Below are positions 1 to 9,811 of a DNA stretch of 64,000 nt, piece by piece; within the stretch, counting starts at the first letter, position 1; each line of letters starts with the position of its first letter. The stretch is from assembly GCA_041391745.1 (NCBI GenBank), contig JAWKNK010000007.1, positions 1-64,000 of the forward strand. The letters are read 5' to 3'. Both the position numbers and the translations under genes were made by a program. The notes under the pieces are model-generated. The model did no database searches. It saw only the letters and a list, made by a program, of their open reading frames with translations, and had not been told where the DNA came from. The DNA comes from JAIXWP01 sp041391745 (GTDB taxonomy: Bacteria; Bacteroidota; Bacteroidia; Flavobacteriales_D; Sanyastnellaceae).

Positions 1-1
1 T

Positions 2-886
2 GATAAGCAGTGGTCTGAATCAGATGTAAATCGCAGAAAGTATGTCTTTTTTCAATCAGAAATTTCAAAACTGAAATTGATGATGGAAACCGAAATCGGG
101 CTCTATTCAAACCAAAATTTATTGGTGTATAGTCATCAAGAGGAAGTGGAAATTTCTCCTGAGTTCATTGATAAATTACTGAACTATTCTAGCGATACTC
201 CATTAGAAATTACTGATGTTGGATTGAATAGTGCTTCGGAAGAATTACTACGAACACAAGACTTATCCACTTTGGGAGCACAAGGAGCTAATTCAAATTT
301 ATCGCTTTTTGAGAAGGAATTGTTGAAGATGATGTCTGACAATAATCAGAAAATGGATTTGATGCAGGTTCAGATCAATCAACTGCGTGAAGACCAAATG
401 AAGATATTCCAGCAACAGCAAGAACAGACAAATGCTGTGTTGCAAGCTCAAATTGACAACTTGCGAGGAATGGTGATTGAGCTTGTAAAAATTTCTAACG
501 CTCCTGAATTGGCGCAGATGGCAGAATCTGAATTGGAAGGCTCAGGCAGATTACCGGTAGAAAATTTACCGAGTTCTATTTCATTTTACTTTGATAAAAA
601 TAGCTATGTGTTGAACGCGGAGTATAAAATGATGCTTGCCGAAGTCGTAGATATATTGGCTCGAAATCCACGCATGAAGCTATTGATTACGGGAATGACT
701 GACCAAAGTGGTAATGACGCTTATAACTTAGATTTGTCGCGCAAAAGAGCTGGTGAAGTCAAGAAGTTTCTAAATCAAAGTGGAATTGGTCAGGACAGAC
801 TCATCACTAAGTATTATGGTGATACTAAGTCCGATTCAGAATCAGCAAGCGACAGAAAAGTGATTATTGAATTTTTAGCACAGTAG
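2..886 (+). CDS. OmpA-family C-terminal domain protein, 5' end cut by window edge
   Basis: The reading frame is open to the left edge, so the gene starts outside the window; the first in-window start-like codons (TTG-ATG-ATG near 77-85) are unlikely to be the true start. The visible protein has a glutamine-rich, probably coiled-coil segment (about 355-470) and ends in an OmpA-like peptidoglycan-binding domain, recognisable from the FYFDKNSY start and the DLSRKRAGEVKKFL helix near the end. OmpA-like domains anchor envelope proteins to peptidoglycan. The stop codon lies one base before the ATG of the next gene, so the two are probably co-transcribed. The N-terminal part and the specific role cannot be judged from this fragment. 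Confidence 0.85.
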   Translation, partial: DKQWSESDVNRRKYVFFQSEISKLKLMMETEIGLYSNQNLLVYSHQEEVEISPEFIDKLLNYSSDTPLEITDVGLNSASEELLRTQDLSTLGAQGANSNLSLFEKELLKMMSDNNQKMDLMQVQINQLREDQMKIFQQQQEQTNAVLQAQIDNLRGMVIELVKISNAPELAQMAESELEGSGRLPVENLPSSISFYFDKNSYVLNAEYKMMLAEVVDILARNPRMKLLITGMTDQSGNDAYNLDLSRKRAGEVKKFLNQSGIGQDRLITKYYGDTKSDSESASDRKVIIEFLAQ

Positions 887-887
887 T

Positions 888-1502
888 ATGAAAATTGTTT
901 GTATCGGAAGAAATTATGCGGAGCATGCAATGGAATTGGGAAATGATGTGCCTCAATCACCCGTGTTCTTTTGTAAGCCGGATTCTGCAATTTTACCAAG
1001 AAGTAATCCTCTTTACATTCCGGATTGGACTAATGATTTGCACTACGAAGTAGAGTTGATCATTAAGATTGATCGTCTAGGTAAAAATATCGAAAGCAAG
1101 TTTGCCGACAGGTATTATTCGACCATCGGATTGGGTATTGATTTTACTGCTCGTGATGTGCAAGATGAACTCAAGAAAAAAGGACTTCCTTGGGAAAAAG
1201 CAAAAGCATTCGACGGTAGCGCAGTGGTTGGTAAAGATTTTATACCCATTTCTGAATTACCTGACCGAACGAACATTCGGTTTGAATTGAGAAAGAATGG
1301 AGAGCCCGTGCAACAGGGGAATTCGGCGGATATGATTTTTAATTTCGAAAAAATTATTGAAAGCGTGTCTCAATATATGACATTGAAAATAGGTGATTTT
1401 ATTTTCACGGGCACACCAAGTGGTGTGGGAAAGGTAGAGATAGGCGATGTGCTTGAAGGCTATTTAGAAGGAAAGAAAATGTTCCGCGTCAATATCAAGT
1501 AA
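888..1502 (+). CDS. fumarylacetoacetate hydrolase (FAH) family protein
   Basis: 204 residues, a typical length for short single-domain FAH proteins such as acylpyruvases and oxaloacetate decarboxylases. Seen in the sequence: an N-terminal CIGRNYAEHA motif, FFCKPDSA, a HYEVELIIKI segment with the metal-binding acidic residues, GIDFTARDVQ, and the C-terminal FTGTPSGVG signature. Members use Mg2+ or Mn2+ to hydrolyse or decarboxylate C-C bonds of small keto acids; the exact substrate cannot be read from sequence. It starts one base after the OmpA-like gene stop and ends overlapping the 3' end of the convergent DAHP synthase gene by 8 bp. Confidence 0.93.
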   Translation: MKIVCIGRNYAEHAMELGNDVPQSPVFFCKPDSAILPRSNPLYIPDWTNDLHYEVELIIKIDRLGKNIESKFADRYYSTIGLGIDFTARDVQDELKKKGLPWEKAKAFDGSAVVGKDFIPISELPDRTNIRFELRKNGEPVQQGNSADMIFNFEKIIESVSQYMTLKIGDFIFTGTPSGVGKVEIGDVLEGYLEGKKMFRVNIK

Positions 1503-2612
1503 GATCCATTTTCGAATTCATCTGATTCATAATTCTCGTTTGCGTTCGAATAGATTCTTTATGCAATTGTTCGAGGTATTTTTCAGTAAATTCTTCTGAA
1601 AGCCCAGCTTCTTTCGTCCATTCTGAGCGGCTCTTCAAGATTTCTTTCCAACGATCGAGCTGAAGAATAGTGATGTTTTTCTCTTTTTTGTATTCACCGA
1701 TGGCTCTTGCCAAGTCCATTCTTTCACCGAGTAGCTCAATTACCTTTTCATCAATCACATCAATTTTTTTGCGAAGCGCAAGCAACTCATCATCAATGAT
1801 ATTTCGAGGAAATGCGGTGTCTCTTAAATGGAGCGACTCTATAAGTTCTGCCAGCGTTTCTGGGGTGATTTGTTGTTTAGCGTCACTCCAAGCCTCGTCT
1901 GGACAAATGTGTGATTCCAGCATCAAACCTTCCATATTCAGGTCCATCGCTTTTTGAGCTACAGAAAGCAACAAGTCTCTTCTGCCGCTGATATGACTAG
2001 GGTCGCAAAACAATGGTAGCTCAGGCAAACTTGCCTTCAATGCAATTGGAATTTCCCACATGGGTTTGTTGCGGTAAACTGTGGTTCCATAATATGAAAA
2101 CCCTCGATGAATGGCCGCGAGTTTATTAATTCCCGCCTGATGAATTCGTTCTATTGCGCCAATCCATAGTTGTAGGTCAGCATTGATCGGGTTTTTTACA
2201 AAGACAGAATGTCTACGCCTTTAAGTGCGTCAGCAATTTCCTGGACGCTAAAAGGATTTACAGTTGTGCGCGCCCCAATCCATAGGACATCAATATCATG
2301 TTTGAGCGCTAATTCAACGTGCTGTGCCGTTGCAACTTCGATGGTAATGGGAAGTCCTGTTTCTTGTTTTGCGCGTTGAAGCCATGGAAGTCCTTTTTCG
2401 CCCACTCCTTCGAAGGAATTGGGTCGGGTGCGAGGTTTCCATATTCCTGCACGAAATAATTGAGCCTTGCCTGTCGCTTTAACGCGATGGGCTGTTTCAA
2501 GTACTTGTTCTTCCGTTTCTGCGCTGCACGGACCTGCTATTAAACGAGGTGAGTTGTCTTTTGAAAACCACCAATTCTCTAGCGGTTGAATATTTAAATG
2601 AGATGCTGACAT
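1495..2612 (-). CDS. bifunctional DAHP synthase / chorismate mutase, broken by one frameshift
   Basis: First enzyme of the shikimate pathway (phosphoenolpyruvate plus erythrose 4-phosphate to DAHP) fused to an AroQ-type chorismate mutase, a fusion common in Bacteroidota. The N-terminal part (2612 to about 2207) has LIAGPCSAE, FRAGIWKPRTRPNSFEG and WIGARTTVNPF of type I-beta DAHP synthase. After a one-base loss near 2206 the frame resumes with VFVKNPINADLQLW, FCDPSHISG and then the mutase helix (ALRKKIDVIDEKVIELLGER). The break looks like a missing C in 'gac att cct gtc ttt'. No other lesion is visible over about 1.1 kb, so I read this as an intact gene with a probable sequencing error. Chorismate mutase points to phenylalanine or tyrosine synthesis. 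Confidence 0.88.
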
Positions 2613-2664
2613 AATGCTCTACGAAGGTATAACAGTAGAGTAGAACTTTTGGTTCGGGGTGAAT

Positions 2665-2688
2665 AAAAAAAGGTCAGCATTGCTGACC
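2665..2688 (-). terminator. intrinsic terminator after the tRNA-Leu gene
   Basis: On the minus strand the sequence reads GGTCAGC-AAT-GCTGACC followed by seven T residues. It lies just downstream of tRNA-Leu and upstream of the DAHP synthase start, so it should end the tRNA transcript. Confidence 0.75.
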
Positions 2689-2701
2689 AAGTTTGTAGTA
2701 G

Positions 2702-2784
2702 TGCCCTGGACTGGACTCGAACCAGCATGAGCTTAGCTCACCACCCCCTCAAGATGGCGTGTCTACCAATTTCACCACCAGGGC
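2702..2784 (-). tRNA. tRNA-Leu(GAG)
   Basis: 83-nt class II tRNA on the minus strand. Acceptor stem GCCCTGG pairs with CCAGGGC, discriminator A, no encoded CCA. The anticodon stem CCATC/GGTGG encloses loop TTGAGGG, giving anticodon GAG (Leu, CUC/CUU). A long variable arm and a T-arm with GGTTCGAGTCC are present. It lies downstream of tRNA-Lys on the same strand. Confidence 0.96.
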
Positions 2785-2801
2785 AAGAAAAAACTTCTAT
2801 G

Positions 2802-2836
2802 AAATAAACAGGGCAGTAATACTGCCCTGTTTATTT
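2802..2836 (-). terminator. 17-bp inverted repeat between tRNA-Lys and tRNA-Leu
   Basis: A perfect 17-bp inverted repeat with a one-base centre; the core is ACAGGGCAG/CTGCCCTGT flanked by AT-rich arms. It starts five bases after the 3' end of tRNA-Lys on the minus strand, and its distal arm ends in TTTATTT. It could be an intrinsic terminator for tRNA-Lys or a processing hairpin; sequence alone does not decide. Confidence 0.6.
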
Positions 2837-2840
2837 TTTG

Positions 2841-2913
2841 TGATCCCGCTGGGACTCGAACCCAGGACCCATACATTAAAAGTGTATTGCTCTACCAGCT
2901 GAGCTACGAGATC
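2841..2913 (-). tRNA. tRNA-Lys(TTT)
   Basis: 73-nt tRNA on the minus strand. Acceptor stem GATCTCG pairs with CGGGATC (one G-T pair), discriminator A, no encoded CCA. D-arm AGCTCAGCTGGTAGAGC, anticodon stem ATACA/TGTAT with loop CTTTTAA giving anticodon TTT (Lys), T-arm CTGGGTTCGAGTCCCAG. Confidence 0.97.
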
Positions 2914-2934
2914 GACATTGCGTTTTTGCGGGCG

Positions 2935-2942
2935 CAAATATA
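2935..2942 (-). promoter_or_regulatory. -7 box (TATATTTG) upstream of tRNA-Lys
   Basis: Exact match to the Bacteroidota -7 consensus TAnnTTTG on the minus strand, 21 bp before the tRNA-Lys 5' end. No clear -33 TTTG at the usual spacing. Likely promoter of the two tRNA genes. Confidence 0.55.
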
Positions 2943-3016
2943 CGCGTCTTTCTCAGGATTAAAAGTTTAATTTAATTTTTTTTTAAAAATCCCCGTAAAT
3001 CAAGGCTTTCAGGAGG

Positions 3017-4176
3017 TTATTTTATTTCAGGACATTTTTCAAATGGAATGGATTCATCGAAAAATTTCCTATAAGTAATCAATGTTCTGTATTTCGTTGC
3101 TTGCAGATTATCTACTACTTTTAGCATTTTAGGATTAAAGTCTCCAACCCATGTGATGATTGTATCTTCGTACCTGCCGAGTTTTGCAAGGTGCTTTTCA
3201 GCATATTTGATCATTCCTGATTCAACTCCTTTGCCGTGATATGCGCGATCAACACCAAATACTAAACCTACCATCACTTCGCGCTTGCCGAAAAATTTAT
3301 AGTAGAGGAATTTGACTTTGCCCCACCAATTCAAATTTCCATTTACATGTTGAAATATTTCATTCAACTCTGGAATATTGATGTAGAATCCAATAGGAAC
3401 CTCATTGTAGTATGCGAAAATTACTATGTCTGGGTCCATGATGGGCTTCATGGATTTTACTGTATTCAACGCTTGTTTCAACTCCATTTCCTTGAATCCA
3501 GAGATGCCAGCCCATGCATTGTTATATACTACTAGAAAGTCGTTGGCTATCTGTTCTATAGTTCTACCACGAACATTTCTAACCTTGAAACTAGGGTCTT
3601 GTGCAAGTAGTGACTGCTTTTTATCAAAAATTTCGTTTGTGGGCAGTGCTATTGGACGTTTAAACACCACTGCTCAAAATATGTCCTGAATCCATAGCTC
3701 TCAAATAATGCTTGATAGTATGGTGGGTTGTAGTTCATTCGGTAGCTACTCATATCCGTGAAATTCTCTGTGAGCAAGCCCCAAAATGCATCTCGCTCAC
3801 CAAAATTAATGGGACCGTCTACTGCTTCCATCCCTTCGGACTTGAGCCATTCTATTGCCGTGTCAAACAATTTGAATGCAGCGTCCTGATTATCAACGCA
3901 CTCAAAAAAACCAAGTCCTCCAATTTTATAATTTTGTTTGGCCGAGAGTTTTGGGAAGTGAAACGCCGCAATTCTCCCGATAATTTCATTGTTTTCGTAC
4001 AATGCAAAGCGCACCAACGCACCGGAATTAAACAGCTTATTTGATTTCGGATCAAATACCTTTTCAATATCTTGTTTCAGGTGAGGAATCCAATTTTTAT
4101 CGTTTTTGTAAATTCGATAGGGAAGTCCCATCCAATCTTCTATTTCACCTGGTTTTTGAACTAGTTCAACTCTCAT
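3017..4176 (-). CDS. GNAT-like acyltransferase family protein (about 385 aa), one frameshift
   Basis: Two overlapping minus-strand frames together form one protein of the long GNAT-related family widespread in Bacteroidota (function unproven). The first part begins MRVELVQKPGEIEDW and runs to YGFRTYFEQ; the second starts VVFKRPIALPTNE and contains a GNAT-like fold with FGVDRAYHGKGVESGMI, resembling the acetyl-CoA loop. The junction near 3665-3672 reads as one missing base ('gag caa gtg gtg ttt aaa'). I chose the ATG at 4176 because the upstream in-frame extension (to 4281) overlaps the promoter region of the divergent gene and does not look conserved. The substrate is unknown. Confidence 0.75.
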
Positions 4177-4245
4177 AATAGCGTAAATCGAATGCAAAGT
4201 AGGCTCAAAGTCAAAAAGTTTGGAAATTAGGGCAACTTTATATGA

Positions 4246-4253
4246 TATTTTTG
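4246..4253 (+). promoter_or_regulatory. -7 box (TATTTTTG) upstream of 4287 gene
   Basis: Exact TAnnTTTG match 33 bp before the ATG at 4287. A TTTG at 4219-4222 could be the -33 element, although the 23-bp gap is a little long. Confidence 0.45.
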
Positions 4254-4286
4254 CATCTTTAACCATTGAAACCAAATCCATTTATA

Positions 4287-4691
4287 ATGAAAAGAATTAT
4301 AATGTCCTTATTATTAGTATTTAGCGTGAGCGTAGCAATAGCTCAGGTTGCTAATAATAAAGTTCAAGAAGTTTATTCTCAAGCTCAGATTTCTGCTATG
4401 ACTGCAGATGAGGTTAATTATCTGAATTTTTTGAGTGAAAAAGGTGCGATCGTTTCTTACGCACCAGAAAAAGCGCTTCCTTCGAAGATATCGCCGCTAT
4501 TCCTACCAAAAAAGACGGTAGATATGAATAGTTTGAATGCAGACAATTTTAATATTCTGGTTTTTGATCTAACCATCCTTCCAAACAAGTTTCAGTCTTT
4601 CCGAATTGGAGATACTGGCTATGTGGTAACTATCTATTCTCAAAGCAGATTGGATACCATGTATGGAAAAATGAATCAGAGTTCTAAATAA
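4287..4691 (+). CDS. small secreted hypothetical protein
   Basis: 134 residues from ATG 4287; I prefer this start over the in-frame ATG at 4266 because it opens directly with a signal peptide (MKRIIMSLLLVFSVSVAIAQ). The mature part has no motif I recognise. It contains VYSQAQISAMTADEVNYLNF and a proline-rich middle and is predicted to be periplasmic or exported. The following gene starts 13 bp downstream on the same strand, so it may share an operon with the T9SS type B protein. Function unknown. Confidence 0.8.
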   Translation: MKRIIMSLLLVFSVSVAIAQVANNKVQEVYSQAQISAMTADEVNYLNFLSEKGAIVSYAPEKALPSKISPLFLPKKTVDMNSLNADNFNILVFDLTILPNKFQSFRIGDTGYVVTIYSQSRLDTMYGKMNQSSK

Positions 4692-4704
4692 AAGACAAGG
4701 AAGA

Positions 4705-6968
4705 ATGAAGAAGATTTTAATCATTATGGCAGCAATGGTTGCCACAATTTATACCTCAGCACAACAGCTTCCTGTTGGAACGGGAATTAATCGAAGATTG
4801 CCAATTCTTTTGGAAGATAGCGGAATGAGTGCTGAGATTATGGTCCTAATGAAAACCTGACTTCTGTGATTTGTAATGATGGAACAGGTGATGGTATTAT
4901 CACACTTTATTTCGCATCTGCCAATCTTGGTACTGGAGATCAAATCTCTTTTTATGATGGTGACAATACTGGAGCAGCACTGTTAGGAACTTATACCGGA
5001 AGTGATTTGGCGGGAGAGAACATTATCTCTACAGGGCCTGTATGACAGTAGTCTTCATTTCCAAATGACGATACAAGTGTTGGTAGTTTCGGAGCTGCAG
5101 GTTCTTGCTTCTTGCCATGTGAGCGTCCAATTGCAGTGATCAATACAGATGCTGAACTGAAAACCCTCTATTGGTTTGTCCAGGTGAGGAAATCTCATTT
5201 GACGGAAGCGCTTCTCAGCTTTTCAATGAGACGCAGTTAGTTCCTTCACTTGGGATTTTGGTGATGGAACAACTGATCAAGTTTCTTGGCCGAACGTAAC
5301 ACATACTTATGAGAATCCAGGTGCATACATCGCTCAATTGTATATTACAGATGATAGCGAATGTAATTCTGGTAACCTTCCAGACGCTTTATTCTTTGTT
5401 GCCACGGTTCCTGATATTGTAACCACTTTGGATGACAACCAGTATGTATCGGACAAGAAGTTCACCTTGAAGGAAGTGCTACCCTTGTGACTTACACTGC
5501 TCTTCTCCGATGCAAACTTCGGCGGTGCATTGTTTATTCCTGATGATCAGTCGGAATGTTTCTCAAGCGAATTGGTATTTGGTGCTTTGCTCCAGGAGCT
5601 ACATTACAGAACGTGGACGACTTATTAAGCATTTATATCAATTTCGAGCACTCATTTATGGGGGACTTGGTAATTTCAATTATTTGTCCTGACAATACTT
5701 CAGTTATTCTGCACAACCAAGGTGGTGGAGGAACTTTCTTGGAGAGCCAATCGATAACGACTCTGACTTGGAGCCAGGTGTTGGTTATGATTACTGGTGG
5801 TCGCCAACTGCTACTAACGGCACTTGGGCTGACAATAGTGGTGGGACACTTCCTTCAGGCACTTATGAGTCTTTTGGTGATTTGAGCGACCTAGTTGGAT
5901 GTCCTCTTAATGGAGCTTGGGCCATTGAAGTTTGCGATATGTGGGATCAGATAATGGATTTATTTTCGACTGGGGAATCACTTTGCAGATTACCTCTACC
6001 CAGATCTGATCTCATTCACACCATCAATTGGTCAAGATTGTGATTCAACATTTTGGTCTGGCAATTTTATCACGAATACCTCACCTGACTGTAACTCACT
6101 TACTGTAGTGCCAACGGAGGAAGGAACATTCACATACACCTTTGCTGCATTTGATAATCACGGATGTTCATACGAACAATCAGTAGCGCTGGAAGTATAT
6201 CCAGGGCCAATTCCAAATGTTGGTGAAGATGTAATTTTCTGTGGTGATGCTGTTCAAATTTCGGGTAATGTTACCAACCCGGTTCAAGGTATTAACTACG
6301 TTTATTCTTGGGCACCCATGATGCACTATCCAATTGAATTCGCAAACCACAAATATTGTTGATCTTGAGGAGACTACTTATATCGTGATGTCGGTTTACC
6401 CACAATCTGATCCACAATGTTTGTAAAGGATTCACTTCGTGCAATTGTACCATTAGCTCCAGATCCATTCCCGCTAGACACAGCTAATCTTTGCTATGGC
6501 TATGGAGTAGCAATAGTTCCTCCTTCTATCAATTATGATATGGATTACGAATGGAACTATTCTCCAACTTTAGAGGCGAATGGACATATTTCGGCAATTC
6601 TGTTGAAGTGGTTCCAATCGAAACGGGTTACTATTATTTGACGGAGATTGAACCAATTTGTGGACTTTCAGCTACAAGCCCAATTTACGTGTTGATGAAT
6701 GTGTGATATCACTATTCCAAACGTATTCACTCTGAATGGTGACTCTCAAAATAACTCGTTGGTTATTGAAGGATTGTTGAACTTCAGAAATAGTACAATT
6801 AAAATCTATAACAGATGGGGAACTCTTGTTTACGAAAACGATGATTATCGAAACAATTGGTCACCAGATGAGCAACAAGCAGAAGATGGAGTTTATTACT
6901 ACATCTTAGGAATTAACAAACCAACTGGAATGGAATATCATGCTAGTTGGATCAATATCATGAGATAA
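4705..6968 (+). pseudogene. T9SS type B (gliding-motility-associated) secreted protein, many frameshifts
   Basis: The ATG at 4705 opens a signal peptide (MKKILIIMAAMVATIYTSAQ). Following the coding signal through shifts of frame shows, in order: a CUB-like stretch (NEDLTSV-type motif, about 4840-5110, with LGTGDQISFYDGDN), a PKD domain (WDFGDGTTDQVSW, about 5250-5350), a proprotein-convertase P-like domain (SIYINFEHSFMGDLVISI to WAIEVCDMW, about 5615-5945), further Ig/PKD-like segments, and a C-terminal type B sorting domain (IPNVFTLNGDSQNN, IKIYNRWGTLVY, ED-GVYYYIL; about 6705-6968). I count roughly 14 single-base shifts, most at short homopolymers and mostly losses, with the coding sequence otherwise well kept. 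That pattern suggests sequencing error rather than decay, but a true pseudogene cannot be excluded. If intact it would be a large surface adhesin-like protein of about 750 residues. Confidence 0.75.
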
Positions 6969-6989
6969 TATTTCAAAGGATATAAGGTT

Positions 6990-7019
6990 AAAGGCCGCCT
7001 CATTGAGGCGGCCTTTTTA
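6990..7019 (+). terminator. intrinsic terminator after the T9SS type B gene
   Basis: AAGGCCGCCT-CATTG-AGGCGGCCTT followed by a T run. It starts 22 bp after the stop codon at 6968 and ends just before the helicase start. Confidence 0.85.
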
Positions 7020-7029
7020 TTTTCGCAGA

Positions 7030-8886
7030 ATGAATGCAGTAGAAGAGCTAGGAAAGTTGGCTGAGGCATTTCGGGTTGAGCAACAAGAAGATTTTACCCA
7101 ACACGAAATTTACCTCAAGCAAAGAAATATTCAAGACAGGAAGCAAGCGGGATTAACTTGGTTTCCACTAAAAATAAATGAAACTGGATTTGGACTCGGG
7201 CGTACCTTTTCATTGTAGTCGAACGTCCCGTAGACCGCCATCGCCATGCTTTTCAAAGCGCTTCTCCCGTGTCGCTTTTCAGCGCGAAAGAAGGAAATGA
7301 AGAGGAGTCTATTCAAGGAATTGTTGGGTATGTTGATGAGTCGAGAATGAAAATTATGTTTTATCGTGATGAACTTCCTGATTGGGTGGATGAGGGAAAG
7401 ATTGGTGTAATTCTTTATTCGATTCCAAAACATATGATGAAATGTTTAAGGCATTAAATGAAGTCATCAATGTTGAATCAGGTCGATTAAAAGATTTGCG
7501 TGATAAATTACTAGGATATAAAGCCTGAGTTTTACGACCGATCGAATGTTCATTCGGTTAGGCTAAACGATAGTCAAAACAGAGCTTTTGAATGATATTG
7601 AACGCGGAAGATTTAGCAGATAGTGGCCCTCCTGGCACAGGTAAAACTACCACCTTGGTGGGAAGCTGTAAAAGAACTAGTAAAACTGGAGAAGAAAATT
7701 TTGGTATGTGCTCCAAGTAACGCAGCGGTTGGATCACTTCACAAAGTGCCTAGCCATTGAAGGCGTAAATGTTGTTAGAGTAGGGAATTTGTCAAAGATT
7801 GAACCTTCCAATTCGGATAGAACCTTGGATGTAATTATCAGTCAACACAGAGATTTCAAACAAATTAAAGAGTTAAAGAAACGTGCGGTGGAGTTGAGAA
7901 AAATGGGAGGAAGTACAAGCGTTCATTTGGAAGAGAAGAAGTAGCAACGAAAACTGTTGTTTCAAGAAGCAAAGAATTTAAACAAAGAAGCACGCGAACT
8001 GGAGAAGTATATTGTTGATTCTACCATTCAAAGCGCAGATGTTATCACGAGCACTCTGATTGGGAGTACCCACGAATTTTTGAGAGAAAGGAAATTCGAT
8101 GTAGTCATAATAGATGAAGCGGGGCAGGCACTTGAGCCTGGGTGTTGGGTTCCCATTTTAAAAGCAGATAAGGTTGTACTCGCCGGCGACCCTTATCAGT
8201 TGCCGCCTACGGTTAAAAGTCGCGAAGCAGAAAAGAAAGGGTTGACAACTACGCTTTTGGAAAAAGCCATCAATCGATTATCGCGTATTTCGCTTCTCGA
8301 AGTTCAATACCGCATGAATGAATCTATTGCGGCATATTCAAATCAATATTTTTATGCAGGAAAATTGAGTGCCCACGAGTCGGTGGCTGAACGAAGATAT
8401 CAGGATTCATTTTTACCTGTAGAGTTTATAGATACAGCTGGATGTGGATATGAAGAAAGTGGAGACGATGATGGCTCCTCAAAGTCTAATGCTGAAGAAG
8501 CTCGAATTGTTGAGGCGCACCTTGAACAGTTAAAGTTCTCAATGGATAATGCTGATTCTATTGCAGTCATTAGTCCCTATCGAGGTCAAGTATTGCTTTT
8601 GCAAGAGAGGTTTGGTGAGGAAGAGAATGTTGTAGTGAATACTATCGATTCCTTCCAGGGACAAGAGCGTGATGTTGTTTATATCAGTTTAGTGCGAAGC
8701 AATGACAGAGGAGAAATAGGTTTTTTGAGAGACTATAGAAGAATGAATGTTGCAATGACCCGCGCTAAAAAGAAATTGGTGGTTGTAGGAGATTCAGCTA
8801 CGTTAGGTGAGGATAAGTTTTTTGCTGGGTTTTTGGATTACGTGGAAAAATCAGGCAGTTACAGAACTGCTTGGGAGTTCATGTAA
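7030..8886 (+). pseudogene. SF1 (UPF1/Dna2-like) DNA/RNA helicase, multiple frameshifts
   Basis: From the ATG at 7030 (MNAVEELGKLAEAF) the gene encodes an IGHMBP2-like superfamily 1B helicase. Motif I (GPPGTGKTTT) lies at about 7625-7655 in a shifted frame. From about 7957 the frame is clean and shows motif II DEAGQALEPG, motif III GDPYQLPPTV, motif IV-like QYRMNESIAAYSN, motif V NTIDSFQGQERDVVY and motif VI RRMNVAMTRAKK. At least eight shifts lie between 7190 and 7955, some insertions and some losses, with a likely larger loss just before motif I. This is the same error-rich block as the upstream gene. If intact the protein would be about 630 residues and act in ATP-dependent nucleic-acid unwinding. 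Confidence 0.78.
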
Positions 8887-8917
8887 TTTTAATATTTTTG
8901 ACTAACAACAATCCACA

Positions 8918-9811
8918 ATGACACGTACTTATTTATTGGCTTTGCTTTTGGCATTTTCTTTTTTTTCATGTAAAAAAGATGAGGAAACTCCAGAGCCTTC
9001 AATTACTCCAGAAGAAACAGGGCCAAAGTTGATATTTAAGTTCCGATTCGATCCCAATCAAGAGCGATTGAACAATCTGGGAATGCCCGCCGCTATTCCT
9101 GATGGTCATGCTGCTCAGTCCCCAGACTTTCACGCTATAAGTGCTCATTATATTGAAATGACCAACGGGCCTTTGGTTCAGTTGGGTGCTGGCGAAGTCC
9201 TTTATATGGCACCAGAAACCACGGCAGGTGGTGCAAATGCAATCGACTTTAATCAGTCTATAATAAAGGGACAGGACGAAGTGTTTTTTGAAGTTCCTCT
9301 TTCGCAGGTAACTCCCGATACCTATGAGTGGATTCGCGTTTCTCTGGCTTATCAGAATTATGACATCGATTTCACATATTCAACTTTTAATCTCACAGGA
9401 ACGATAGCGAGCTTTGTGGGGTTTAATACCTACATTGAGGACTACACAATCAATACTCAGAGTATTGCTGTAAATGAAAACCGATTGCAAGGCTATTGGG
9501 GGCTAGAAGTTGCTTCTCCTCTTGGAGTGGAAACATTTAGTGGACAAGCACCTCCTGGGGCGACAACCGTTCCAAATCCACTTTCGAGTACTTCGCCAAT
9601 ACCAGCGGGTTCATGTGTAGTAACTGGTGATTTCGAGCAACCGTTGGTGATCACAGGGAATGAAACAGAGGACATTGTCGTTTATCTATCACTTTCTACC
9701 AACAATAGTTTCGAGTGGGTGGATAACAATGGAAACGGACTCTATGAGCCAGAGACAGAGCAAGTGGTAGATATGGGGCTGAGAGGAATTATTCCGATGG
9801 TCGGAAATTAA
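8918..9811 (+). CDS. hypothetical lipoprotein
   Basis: 297 residues with a lipoprotein signal peptide and a cysteine after FSFFS (FSFFSCKKDEE), so the protein is probably lipid-anchored in the envelope. The acidic, proline-containing linker after the Cys (DEETPEPSITPEE) is typical of surface-exposed Bacteroidota lipoproteins. The remainder is beta-rich with no motif I recognise, and the C-terminal part has a repetitive Asp/Asn-rich segment (DNNGNGLYEP). Its stop overlaps the stop of the convergent membrane-protein gene by 4 bp. Function unknown. Confidence 0.85.
   Translation: MTRTYLLALLLAFSFFSCKKDEETPEPSITPEETGPKLIFKFRFDPNQERLNNLGMPAAIPDGHAAQSPDFHAISAHYIEMTNGPLVQLGAGEVLYMAPETTAGGANAIDFNQSIIKGQDEVFFEVPLSQVTPDTYEWIRVSLAYQNYDIDFTYSTFNLTGTIASFVGFNTYIEDYTINTQSIAVNENRLQGYWGLEVASPLGVETFSGQAPPGATTVPNPLSSTSPIPAGSCVVTGDFEQPLVITGNETEDIVVYLSLSTNNSFEWVDNNGNGLYEPETEQVVDMGLRGIIPMVGN

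Noticed and set aside
2195..2215. Programmed frameshift in DAHP synthase
   Set aside because: No slippery heptamer and stimulatory structure; other genes nearby show the same kind of error.
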